Assembly: GCA_964372415.1 (NCBI GenBank)
Contig: CAYJQH010000004.1
Coordinates: forward strand, 20,207 to 84,206
Source: JAGORL01 sp964372415
Lineage (GTDB): Bacteria > Patescibacteriota > Patescibacteriia > UBA9934
Reading direction: 5' to 3'
Length of the DNA stretch: 64,000 nucleotides
The notes under the pieces were generated by a model. It was given only the letters and a program-made list of their open reading frames with translations. It did no database searches and was not told where the DNA came from. This document shows, piece after piece, positions 39,612-46,955 of this stretch. Each line of letters begins with the position of its first letter. The stretch's first letter is position 1. The position numbers and the translations under genes are program-made.

Positions 39612-40319
39612 ATGCCATTTCTGTTAATCGACAAACCCGCCGGCATCACGTCTCACGACGTGGTTGATCGTATTCGTAAGATTACCGGACAACGCACGGT
39701 TGGTCACGCAGGGACACTTGATCCGTTTGCTACGGGACTTTTGATTGTGGCCGTTGGGCGAGATTCGACGAAAAATTTGGCCAAATACGTCGGTCTCGAC
39801 AAAGAGTATGAAGCAAAGATCGTACTTGGCGCAACTACCGATACCCTCGACCCCGAGAGCCCTGTTATAGCCATGGGTTCTAAAGATGGCCAACCGATCA
39901 CCCTTTCAAAAAAGCAAATTCTACAAGCAGTGGCTGAACTCACCGGCGATATTGAGCAGATCCCGCCCATGCATTCAGCGATCAAAATAAAGGGCAAAAA
40001 ACTTTACGAACTTGCCCGCCAAGGCAAGGAGATCGAGCGCCAACCCCGACAGGTGAAGGTGAACCTCTTTAAATCACTCGTCGAACTTAAAGAAACGTAC
40101 GTGCTCCACGTGCTGATCCCTTTTTGTATTCAATGTTCCTCTGGCACCTATATTCGCGCTCTGGCTCGAGATCTGGGTCAAAAACTTAACACAGGTGGAT
40201 ATCTTCAGGCCCTCCGCCGGACAAAAATTGGTAACTTTTCGCTTGACCAAGCGAATTCTTTAGAAAAGCTTAATAAAGATTCTTGGATTGACCGTTCACA
40301 AAACGACATGCTACCGTGA
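39612..40319 (+). CDS. truB: tRNA pseudouridine-55 synthase TruB
   Basis: TruB makes pseudouridine 55 in the T loop of tRNAs. The protein of 235 residues starts MPFLLIDKPAGITSHDVVDR; GHAGTLDPFATGLL carries catalytic Asp37, and SSGTYIRALARDLG and GYLQALRRTKIGNF complete the fold. The C-terminal PUA domain is minimal. Its ATG directly follows the complementary start codon of mutM, so its promoter must lie in mutM coding DNA. Confidence 0.96.
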   Translation: MPFLLIDKPAGITSHDVVDRIRKITGQRTVGHAGTLDPFATGLLIVAVGRDSTKNLAKYVGLDKEYEAKIVLGATTDTLDPESPVIAMGSKDGQPITLSKKQILQAVAELTGDIEQIPPMHSAIKIKGKKLYELARQGKEIERQPRQVKVNLFKSLVELKETYVLHVLIPFCIQCSSGTYIRALARDLGQKLNTGGYLQALRRTKIGNFSLDQANSLEKLNKDSWIDRSQNDMLP

Positions 40320-40403
40320 GCCCATTAAATCATGATGGTGCGGTTGCGGCTGTTGCTGTTCTCCCTTGTGGTAAATTATCTCGAAATTTTAGAGAACTCT
40401 CGT

Positions 40404-40428
40404 GGGGCGAGTCAATTGACTCCCCTTT
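40404..40428 (+). terminator. Probable terminator after truB
   Basis: GGGG and CCCC flank a perfect 14-bp palindrome GAGTCAATTGACTC, with one bulged C, and TTTT follows. It lies 85 bases after truB and 27 before rny, so it could also act in the rny leader. Confidence 0.5.
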
Positions 40429-40454
40429 TGCCGTAGCCGTACGTTAAAAACTCT

Positions 40455-42014
40455 ATGGTCACTGCACTCCTGCTCTTAGCAACGGGTCTCGTTGCGGGCG
40501 GAGCTCTGGGTTGGCTCATCCGAGCCTTAATCAGCAAATCGAATGTCGGTTCAGCTGAAGCCCGGGCCGCCAAAATCATGAGCGATGCCAAAGAACTTGA
40601 ACAAAAAGCCCGTGAAGAAGCTAAAGTAACTGAACAAAAACTTTTAGTCGAAGCCAAAGAAAAGGTCATCAAGATAGTCGAGGACGGTCACCGCGATCTG
40701 CAAAAGCAAGAGGCTGAACTAAAAACCTCACTGCATCGCTTGCAAGAACGTGAACAAACGTTCGATAAGACTCTTTTAGATTTCGAAAACAAAAAAACTA
40801 AGCTCGAAGAGATTAAAGAAAAATTAGAAAAAGATCGTGAAGTCGCACAAGGCATGCGCCTTGAGCTCGATAAAAAACTTGAGCAAGTAGCCGGCATGAC
40901 AAAAGACCAAGCTCTTGAAACGATCCTCAATCGAGTTGAGGAAGACAACCAGGATGCCCTCATGGGACGAATTCGTAAGCTCGATCAGATGAGTGAAGAA
41001 GAGCTCGAAATCCGTTCACGTAAAATTCTTTCGCTTGTTATTCAGCGCTTTGCCTCGAGCCAGGTGGTTGATGCCACAATAACTTACGTCGAAATTCCAA
41101 GTGAAGACATGAAGGGCCGGATTATTGGTCGTGAGGGACGTAACATTAAAGCTATCGAGCACCAGACAGGCTGCGAACTCATCGTCGATGACACGCCTGG
41201 ACTTATTACGATTAGCGGCTTTTCCCCGGTTCGTCGCCAGGTCGCCAAACGAGCCCTGGAAATTCTTATCAAGGACGGCCGTATTCAACCAGCCAAAATT
41301 GAAGATGCCGTGAAGGAGTCTAAAAATGATCTAGCCAAAGAGATGAAAAAAGCCGGCGAAGATGCCCTTTACGAACTCGGCATTCCGGTTTCTTCGATCG
41401 ACCCCAAATTGGTGTCGATTCTCGGTCGTTTAAAGTACCGCACAAGCTACGGCCAAAACGTTCTTCAACACTCACTCGAAGTAGCTCGTATCGCTGGCAT
41501 GATTGGTGAGGAACTTGGACTCGACCCATTCCCACTCAAAAAAGGTGGTCTATTTCACGACATCGGTAAAGCGGTTGATCATGACATGCAGGGCGCTCAT
41601 CCTCAGATTGGCTATAACATCATGAAAAAATTTGGTTTTCCTGAAGAACTCTGCTACCAGTCAATTGCCCACCATGAAGATCGTCCACGAACTATCGAAG
41701 GAACGATCGTCAAAGCTGCCGATGCTATCTCAGGCGCACGTCCTGGCGCTCGGCGAAACTCAGTTGAGGAATATATTCAGCGCCTACAAAATCTTGAAGC
41801 CGCGGCCGTGAGTTTTCCTGGTGTTGAGAAGGCCTACGCGATTCAAGCGGGTCGTGAGGTCCGAGTATTCGTGGAACCACACGCGGTAAACGATATGCAA
41901 GCCTACGAACTAGCCCGTGATGTGGCCAAAAAAATAGAAAGTGAACTTACCTACCCAGGTGAAGTAAAAGTAACCATCATTCGCGAAACTCGTGTTATTG
42001 AATACGCTCGCTAA
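40455..42014 (+). CDS. rny: Ribonuclease Y
   Basis: RNase Y is a membrane-bound endoribonuclease that starts mRNA decay. The 519-residue protein starts with a membrane anchor (MVTALLLLATGLVAGGALGW) and a coiled coil of about 150 residues (residues 40-190). A KH domain follows with GRIIGREGRNIKAIE, then an HD domain with LFHDIGKAVDHDMQGAHP and HHEDRPRTIEGT. Length and order are typical. Confidence 0.97.
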   Translation: MVTALLLLATGLVAGGALGWLIRALISKSNVGSAEARAAKIMSDAKELEQKAREEAKVTEQKLLVEAKEKVIKIVEDGHRDLQKQEAELKTSLHRLQEREQTFDKTLLDFENKKTKLEEIKEKLEKDREVAQGMRLELDKKLEQVAGMTKDQALETILNRVEEDNQDALMGRIRKLDQMSEEELEIRSRKILSLVIQRFASSQVVDATITYVEIPSEDMKGRIIGREGRNIKAIEHQTGCELIVDDTPGLITISGFSPVRRQVAKRALEILIKDGRIQPAKIEDAVKESKNDLAKEMKKAGEDALYELGIPVSSIDPKLVSILGRLKYRTSYGQNVLQHSLEVARIAGMIGEELGLDPFPLKKGGLFHDIGKAVDHDMQGAHPQIGYNIMKKFGFPEELCYQSIAHHEDRPRTIEGTIVKAADAISGARPGARRNSVEEYIQRLQNLEAAAVSFPGVEKAYAIQAGREVRVFVEPHAVNDMQAYELARDVAKKIESELTYPGEVKVTIIRETRVIEYAR

Positions 42015-42080
42015 GACTTGCTAAAATTTCAAAGTACAGCTACAGTCAAGGCATCACCTCAGTCTTCAGTTTTCAACCCT

Positions 42081-42452
42081 ATGAACAAAGCTGAACTCGC
42101 GCTCAAACTTGCCGAGCGCCTACAAATTCCCAAAAAACAAGCCGAAGACACAGTAGCTCAGTTTGAGGAAATTATCACTCAGACCCTCGTTCAAAACGAC
42201 GAAGTTACCATTGCTGGTTTTGGCACTTTTTCAACTCGTGTTCGCTCAGCCCGGATGGGCGTGAACCCACGTAACCCTTCAGAACGCATCCAAGTTCCGG
42301 AGGTCCGTGTACCGAAATTCAAGGCCGGTAAGGCGCTCAAGGACTCTTTGAAGAAACCACGTGGCGCTACTGCTCCTCAGCCAGCCGCTGCACTCGCTCC
42401 AGTTCCGGCTCCCGTTCAACAGCCACCACAAGCACAACCAAACGTGACGTAA
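42081..42452 (+). CDS. HU-family DNA-binding protein with a Pro/Ala tail
   Basis: HU bends and compacts DNA. The protein of 123 residues starts MNKAELALKLAERLQIPKKQ and has the family core VTIAGFGTFSTRVRSARMG, NPRNPSERIQVPEVRVPKFK and AGKALKDSL. The last 30 residues are a low-complexity Pro/Ala/Gln tail. An upstream frame is not used. It ends in a strong terminator and follows rny by 66 bases. Confidence 0.95.
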   Translation: MNKAELALKLAERLQIPKKQAEDTVAQFEEIITQTLVQNDEVTIAGFGTFSTRVRSARMGVNPRNPSERIQVPEVRVPKFKAGKALKDSLKKPRGATAPQPAAALAPVPAPVQQPPQAQPNVT

Positions 42453-42456
42453 CTAA

Positions 42457-42490
42457 AAACGCCTTCGACAGTGTCGAGGGCGTTTTGTTT
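42457..42490 (+). terminator. Terminator of the HU gene
   Basis: AAAACGCC and GGCGTTTT are extended inward by TCGAC/GTCGA, giving about 13 paired bases, and TTTTGTTTT follows. Confidence 0.85.
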
Positions 42491-42593
42491 TAGATGATTT
42501 CTTCTACCACCCCGAACAAAGGTGAGGGGTTAGTTTCCACGACAGCTGAACCAACCTAACTCCTCGTATTCACTTGGAGTGGACGAAAAGTCT

Positions 42594-43844
42594 CTAATTT
42601 TTTGAAGCCAGTTCTTCAAACTTAACAAGTTGTACTTCGCTCGAACTTCGCTCCTTGATCTCGACCGATTGGCTAGCCAAAGTTTTTTCGGACAGTACAA
42701 GGCGCGCTGGCAAGCCAAGGAGATCGGCGTCAGCAAACTTGGCACCCGCAGAAGTCTCTCGATCGTCCCAGAGCACCGACTTGCCCTGAGCTTCGAGCTC
42801 AGTCACCAGTTTTTGAGCGGTGGCGAGGAAACTCACCCGAGTTGCTTCGTCTTTTGGAAGAATTGTTATCAAATGAATGTCAAAAGGAGCCACCGAGGCG
42901 GGCCAAATAATTCCCTTATCGTCATGCGACGCCTCGACAATAGCGCCAACGAGACGCGTGGTGCCAATTCCGTAACAGCCCATGATCATTGGTTTGCGCT
43001 CCCCATTTTCGTCAGTAAACATGAGGCCAAAGGCCTCGGAATAACGAGTACCGATATCAAAAATGTTACCTGCTTCTACGCCCTTGATTTCCATTAATTC
43101 GTCATGACATTCCGGACATTTATCACCAACTTTGAGCCTCGCTACCTCGATATTTTGGGCAAAAGTGCACTTCTGACAAGCGATTAGCACGTCCTCTCCA
43201 GCTGGCGTAATAATTTGGAATTCATGGGAAGGTTTCTTGGAGAAGATGCCACCCGAAGCTTCGGCTACTTTTACGTCCACGCCACAACGCTTGTACACAT
43301 TAAGATACGCTAACTTTACTTTCTCGTAGTATTGATCTAGATCTTCCTGTGTAGCATGGAATGAATACATGTCCTTCATACCAAATTCACGGCCACGAAG
43401 CACACCGCTTTTGGCTCGTAGCTCGTCACGGAACTTGGTTTGAATTTGGTAGGCGGCAAACGGCAGGTCTTTGTACGAGGCCACGTAATCTTGAACAAGT
43501 GGTGTTATGAGCTCTTCGTGCGAAGCGCCTAATGCGTACTCCTTGTGCGTTTGGCTATCTATCTTGAATAAAATATCAACTGTATTCCAGCGTCCAGTTT
43601 TGACCCAATTTTCTTTTGGCTGGAGAGCTGACATTAAAATTTCCTGTCCACCGACAGCGTTCATTTCTTCACGAATAACATTTTCTACTTTTCTAAGAAC
43701 TCGAAGTCCAAGCGGCAGCCACGAATACACTCCAGCCATTTCTTGATGAACAAAACCACCCTGAATTAGATACTTAGCGTTCACCGACTCAGCTTCGGCG
43801 GGATAAGTTTTGGAGGTTTTGGCAAAAAGCTTCGAATAGCGCAT
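42594..43844 (-). CDS. proS: Prolyl-tRNA synthetase lacking the editing domain
   Basis: ProRS charges tRNA-Pro. The protein of about 416 residues starts MRYSKLFAKTSKTYPAEAES, chosen because AGGG lies seven bases upstream. Class II motif 1 is in GLRVLRKVENVIREEMN, motif 2 in KFRDELRAKSGVLRGREFGM and motif 3 in MGCYGIGTTRLVGAIVEA. The bacterial insertion domain that deacylates Ala-tRNA-Pro, normally about 180 residues, is absent. In its place is a short four-cysteine unit, CQKC and CPEC, which may bind zinc. Confidence 0.96.
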   Translation of the reverse strand: MRYSKLFAKTSKTYPAEAESVNAKYLIQGGFVHQEMAGVYSWLPLGLRVLRKVENVIREEMNAVGGQEILMSALQPKENWVKTGRWNTVDILFKIDSQTHKEYALGASHEELITPLVQDYVASYKDLPFAAYQIQTKFRDELRAKSGVLRGREFGMKDMYSFHATQEDLDQYYEKVKLAYLNVYKRCGVDVKVAEASGGIFSKKPSHEFQIITPAGEDVLIACQKCTFAQNIEVARLKVGDKCPECHDELMEIKGVEAGNIFDIGTRYSEAFGLMFTDENGERKPMIMGCYGIGTTRLVGAIVEASHDDKGIIWPASVAPFDIHLITILPKDEATRVSFLATAQKLVTELEAQGKSVLWDDRETSAGAKFADADLLGLPARLVLSEKTLASQSVEIKERSSSEVQLVKFEELASKN

Positions 43845-43931
43845 ACGCGCCCTAGCGTAAACCATGAAGGCAAAGAATGCAAAAAAAAACGTTAAAATTA
43901 TCTTTAATATTAGACAAATGTGACTAAAAAA

Positions 43932-43960
43932 TTGACACTAAACCATTTTCACGGTACTCC
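43932..43960 (+). promoter_or_regulatory. Promoter of the 43993 gene
   Basis: A perfect TTGACA (43932-43937) is spaced by 17 bp from TACTCC (43955-43960), a weak -10. Confidence 0.55.
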
Positions 43961-43992
43961 TGAATTGTAGAGTGATGAAGGGGGATGAACGA

Positions 43993-44451
43993 ATGCTGGT
44001 TCCTTACATAACGCCGCTCGAGATCACAGAGTCGCCTGAGTTCTCGCCCTGGCTCGAATTCGAGTGCGAAGTGTTCGCGCAAGGAGGCCTGGAGGAGGGC
44101 GACAAGCGTCGCCAGAGCCGGATGCACAAGATGATTGCGAACTCCATGTTCGCCGGCGTCTCAGACGAAACGACTCTGCTTGGCTGGGCAATCACCTACG
44201 AACTGTGGGTACAGCAACTCGAGCTCGAAGGGCTGACGCAACAGTCCTTCCTCAAGAATCAGATGCGCCAGTACACCGAAGAGATGCTCATCCGTCATGC
44301 CGAGAAGGCTTCGTGGTACGTGCTCTCCCGGAAAACCAACGCCTTCGTCTACTGGGCGTATCGCCTCTGTGCCATCTTCGGCAAACAAAATCCTCACGTG
44401 GAGGCGATCAAAGAGCAAGTGGAGGTCTTCCTGTCCCGCTTCGACGAGTAG
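43993..44451 (+). CDS. Hypothetical protein, 152 residues
   Basis: I do not recognise this protein. It starts MLVPYITPLEITESPEFSPW and is soluble and mostly helical, with segments such as WAITYELWVQQLELEGL and NQMRQYTEEMLIRHAEKAS. AAGGGGG ends eight bases before the ATG at 43993, which decided between three possible starts. It has its own promoter and terminator and is clearly richer in GC than proS next to it. Orphan class. Confidence 0.75.
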   Translation: MLVPYITPLEITESPEFSPWLEFECEVFAQGGLEEGDKRRQSRMHKMIANSMFAGVSDETTLLGWAITYELWVQQLELEGLTQQSFLKNQMRQYTEEMLIRHAEKASWYVLSRKTNAFVYWAYRLCAIFGKQNPHVEAIKEQVEVFLSRFDE

Positions 44452-44476
44452 GCTCTAAACAGTCATCGTCACTAGT

Positions 44477-44511
44477 CCCGCTGACAACCTAAGTCAGCGG
44501 GCGCATTTTTT
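44477..44511 (+). terminator. Terminator of the 43993 gene
   Basis: CCCGCTGAC and GTCAGCGGG pair perfectly around a seven-base loop, followed by CGCATTTTTT. Confidence 0.9.
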
Positions 44512-44564
44512 ATCAGACTTACCTTCACTCTCACCCTAATTGCCAATAGCTAATAGCTAGTTAA

Positions 44565-44771
44565 CTAAGGCGTGATCTGAATCATCGTGCCCACAATGTG
44601 GCCTACAATGAGCAATACTCCAATGCCCATGATAACAAGCCCCACGTTAAGCACCGCTCTTGCATCACTGTCGTCATTAACGAAACCCCAAAAAATATAA
44701 GCCGCAAATCCTGTCATAAGCAAAAACGGTCCGCCAAAAAGTACGATTCCGACGAGTAAGAGTGGTGACAT
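44565..44771 (-). CDS. Small membrane protein, 68 residues
   Basis: I do not recognise a family. The protein starts MSPLLLVGIVLFGGPFLLM and has two membrane helices joined by a short polar loop (NDDSDAR), with a helix LNVGLVIMGIGVLLIVGHIV at the end. The reading frame extends upstream into the tRNA-Arg gene, so the internal ATG is used. It lies downstream of the tRNA-Arg terminator. Confidence 0.65.
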   Translation of the reverse strand: MSPLLLVGIVLFGGPFLLMTGFAAYIFWGFVNDDSDARAVLNVGLVIMGIGVLLIVGHIVGTMIQITP

Positions 44772-44790
44772 ATTGGCTCCAGTATAACAG

Positions 44791-44816
44791 AAAACCCCGA
44801 CCTTGCGTCGGAGTTT
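44791..44816 (-). terminator. Terminator of tRNA-Arg
   Basis: On the minus strand AAAACTCCGAC and GTCGGGGTTTT pair around five bases, three bases after the encoded CCA; the T-tract is part of the stem. Confidence 0.85.
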
Positions 44817-44818
44817 TA

Positions 44819-44896
44819 TGGTGCGAGCTGAGGGGCTCGAACCCCCGACCTCCTGGTTCGAAGCCAGGCGCTCTAATCCAGCTGAGCTAAGCCCGC
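44819..44896 (-). tRNA. tRNA-Arg (anticodon TCG)
   Basis: The cloverleaf has an acceptor stem GCGGGCT/AGCTCGC with one G-T pair, D-arm TAGCTCAGC, anticodon stem CCTGG/CCAGG with loop CTTCGAA, T-arm GGGGGTTCGAGCCCC, discriminator A and encoded CCA. The anticodon TCG reads CGA and probably related CGN codons. It has its own promoter and terminator. Confidence 0.95.
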
Positions 44897-44908
44897 AAAC
44901 TGATGTAT

Positions 44909-44937
44909 AGATTAACAAAAAATTTGACTTTCGTCAA
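44909..44937 (-). promoter_or_regulatory. Promoter of tRNA-Arg
   Basis: TTGACG (44932-44937) and TAATCT (44909-44914) are separated by 17 bp; the start would be about five bases from the tRNA 5' end. Confidence 0.75.
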
Positions 44938-44952
44938 AAATTACCGCATAAT
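44924..44952 (+). promoter_or_regulatory. Divergent promoter toward tRNA-Lys
   Basis: TTGACT (44924-44929) and CATAAT (44947-44952) are separated by 17 bp. Its -35 box and that of the tRNA-Arg promoter are the two arms of the palindrome TTGAC-TTTC-GTCAA. Transcription would pass through the 158-nt structured element before tRNA-Lys. Confidence 0.65.
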
Positions 44953-44969
44953 TCTCTTCGATAAACAGC

Positions 44970-45127
44970 GAATTCCTACTAAGTTTGGTCAGATTCAAGG
45001 AGCGAACGAGTAAGGACGGGTCGTACCCCGACGGCCTACGGCGTCGGGGCTCCGACTGAAACGTCGGAGCTGTACGAGTCCGACGGAGTGAGCGACGACG
45101 AAGATGGCTAAACTTGGGTAGGAATTC
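44970..45127 (+). ncRNA. Candidate structured RNA (or miniature inverted-repeat element) between two tRNA genes
   Basis: A long outer stem begins with GAATTCCTAC pairing with GTAGGAATTC. It continues through AAGTTTGGTCA paired with TGGCTAAACTT, using several G-U pairs and one tandem G-A mismatch. A purine-rich internal loop and a stem GGAC...TCGTAC with GTACGAGTCC follow. At the top are two hairpins, CCCGACG/CGTCGGG (45027-45048) and GCTCCGAC/GTCGGAGC (45049-45070), forming a three-way junction. It is not one of the RNA families whose core I could recall. Confidence 0.55.
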
Positions 45128-45132
45128 GAAAC

Positions 45133-45208
<76 letters not shown>

Positions 45209-45256
45209 AAAAATCCCTCTTCCCTTCACATATGCTCAGGGTAGAGGGATTTTTTT
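45209..45256. terminator. Bidirectional terminator between tRNA-Lys and rnc
   Basis: AAAAATCCCTCT and AGAGGGATTTTT pair around a 22-base loop. A-tracts and T-tracts on both sides let it serve tRNA-Lys (plus) and rnc (minus); the rnc stop codon lies in it. Confidence 0.8.
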
Positions 45257-45947
45257 ACCAATTTTTTGTCTTAAGACCATTTTCAGCTGCCGAAATTTGC
45301 GCCTCTTGTTTACTTGATCCCTGGCCTTCGGCTACAAGGTCTTTGCCTAGATAAACACCAATTTTGAAAGTCTTAGCGTGGTCTGGTCCAGATTCTTCGA
45401 TAACTTTATAACTGGGCGTCAAACCCAATTTTGATTGGGCTGATTCTTGGAAACGACTCTTAGGATCTATGTACAAACGTTTTTCAATAATTTCATCGAG
45501 CTTTGACACCACGTGTTTCATTATAAAATCCCTGGACTCTTCCCAGCCGAGGTCTAGGTAAACAGCTCCAATGATGGCTTCCATGGCATTAGCCAAAATG
45601 TAATGACGAGCCTTGGAATTGGCATCCTTCTCCTCACCTCTTGAAAGATACAAATAAGGCTCAACGCCAAGACCCTGGGCAATCTCCGACAAGCTGTCAC
45701 CATTCACTAAAGCTGAGCGCCAAGTAGTAAGCTCCCCTTCGGGATTTGGGTAGGTGTTATAGAGGTACTCGGTGACGACGAGCTCAAGCACGGCATCCCC
45801 GAGAAACTCCAAACGCTCATTATGCTGTAGCGGAAACTCGGGGTGTTCGTTTAGATATGAGCGGTGGACCACTGCTTGCTCCAAATGTCCCTCCGGTTTG
45901 TACTTAACGCCCAGTTGCTCCGCGAGCGCCTTAATATCTCTTTCCAT
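45255..45947 (-). CDS. rnc: Ribonuclease III
   Basis: RNase III cuts double-stranded RNA in rRNA processing and mRNA decay. The protein of 230 residues starts MERDIKALAEQLGVKYKPEG. It has the signature NERLEFLGDAVLELV at 43-57 and the second acidic cluster NAMEAIIGAVYLDLGW. The C-terminal dsRNA-binding domain contains DPKSRFQESAQSKLGLTPSY and GQGSSKQEAQISAAENGL. The internal ATG avoids overlap with nusB. The 16S and 23S genes are not in this window. Confidence 0.97.
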   Translation of the reverse strand: MERDIKALAEQLGVKYKPEGHLEQAVVHRSYLNEHPEFPLQHNERLEFLGDAVLELVVTEYLYNTYPNPEGELTTWRSALVNGDSLSEIAQGLGVEPYLYLSRGEEKDANSKARHYILANAMEAIIGAVYLDLGWEESRDFIMKHVVSKLDEIIEKRLYIDPKSRFQESAQSKLGLTPSYKVIEESGPDHAKTFKIGVYLGKDLVAEGQGSSKQEAQISAAENGLKTKNW

Positions 45948-45960
45948 AATTACTTTACAT

Positions 45961-46515
45961 CTAATCATTTGAGGGACTCGGTTGTCGTGAGTCGTCGGCT
46001 TTTTTTGTTACCTGATTCTTGGGGCTCGCGTCTTGCGTTACGTTAGTTTTTTCCGCCTTTTTCTTTTCCATCTCAAGATCAATGTTTTTTCGCTCCCCTT
46101 TCTCAAGCATGTCTTTGTACACCGCACCTAAAACTCCATTTACAAATTTTCCGGAGGCGTCGCCGCCAAAGGTCTTACCAAGTTCGATCGCCTCGTTGAT
46201 GGCGACAACCGAAGGAATACTATCATCGAATTTAAGTTCGTAAATTCCTAAACGCAAGATGTTTCGATCAACGATCGTCATGGTTTCCACCGTCCAGTTG
46301 GGGGCAAAGGCATTCAACAGTTCATCAAGTTCTTTTTGCTTTTCCACGATAGCCTTTACTTGTTTTTCAACATAACCGCCGTCATCAAAATCCTTAGAAA
46401 ATTCCTGTTTAACAAAACCGACAATGTCTTCTACTTGAGATGGGGCTCGTCCGCGGAAATCCCATTCATACAAGCACTGCATGGCCATGGTTCTTGCCAA
46501 GTGACGGTTCGACAT
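45961..46515 (-). CDS. nusB: Transcription antitermination factor NusB
   Basis: NusB with S10 (NusE) binds boxA to allow complete rRNA transcription. The 184-residue protein starts MSNRHLARTMAMQCLYEWDF and contains NILRLGIYELKFDDSIPSVV, INEAIELGKTFGGDASGKFV and NGVLGAVYKDM, all typical. The last 45 residues are a charged Lys/Asp/Gln tail beyond the usual 140. It lies directly upstream of rnc. Confidence 0.95.
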   Translation of the reverse strand: MSNRHLARTMAMQCLYEWDFRGRAPSQVEDIVGFVKQEFSKDFDDGGYVEKQVKAIVEKQKELDELLNAFAPNWTVETMTIVDRNILRLGIYELKFDDSIPSVVAINEAIELGKTFGGDASGKFVNGVLGAVYKDMLEKGERKNIDLEMEKKKAEKTNVTQDASPKNQVTKKADDSRQPSPSND

Positions 46516-46558
46516 ACATGTACATCGTAACAGGAAATCACGGCAGCTGCAAAAGCAA

Positions 46559-46620
46559 AGCCGGTTAGCCGATTAGCCCGTTAGGGTTGAGCTACTAATC
46601 GACTAACCGGCTAATCGGCT
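46559..46620. repeat. GGTTAGCC-word hairpin element, copy D
   Basis: The left arm (46559-46584) is AGCCGGTTAGCCGATTAGCC and more; the right arm (46594-46620) is built from CTAATCGACTAACCGGCTAATC. Their complements match except at single positions, so a stem of about 25 bp forms. It occupies the rpmF-nusB gap and has the same design as the CTAG elements but other words. Confidence 0.75.
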
Positions 46621-46627
46621 GTTCCGA

Positions 46628-46879
46628 TTACTTAACTTCTTTTGATGACTCTTCGGTTTTTTTACTTACCGTTTTCTTATCCAGAACCTTAGCTACTTCA
46701 CTCATGCCAGTCTTTTTGATACTGCGTTCGGCGTAGGCACCACAAGCCACACAAGCGCGATGTGGCAAAATAGCCACGCCACACTTGGCGCATGCGGCCG
46801 TAGCCGTAGCCTTAAGTGCATGATGCGACCGGCGACGACGTACTTTGGACCTTGAATTTCGGAATGCTGGCAATGGCAT
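46628..46879 (-). CDS. rpmF: 50S ribosomal protein L32
   Basis: The 83-residue protein begins MPLPAFRNSRSKVRRRRSHH and has the zinc-binding cysteines CAKCG and CVACGAY. The usual L32 is about 60 long; here the last 25 residues form a Lys/Glu/Ser-rich tail. It stands alone between gyrA and nusB. Confidence 0.94.
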   Translation of the reverse strand: MPLPAFRNSRSKVRRRRSHHALKATATAACAKCGVAILPHRACVACGAYAERSIKKTGMSEVAKVLDKKTVSKKTEESSKEVK

Positions 46880-46955
46880 AGTATCGGACTTAGCTATTTG
46901 GGAATTCCAGAAGTGGAATTAATGTGCCAGAGTTTACGAGAAAGACCTGAAAAGG

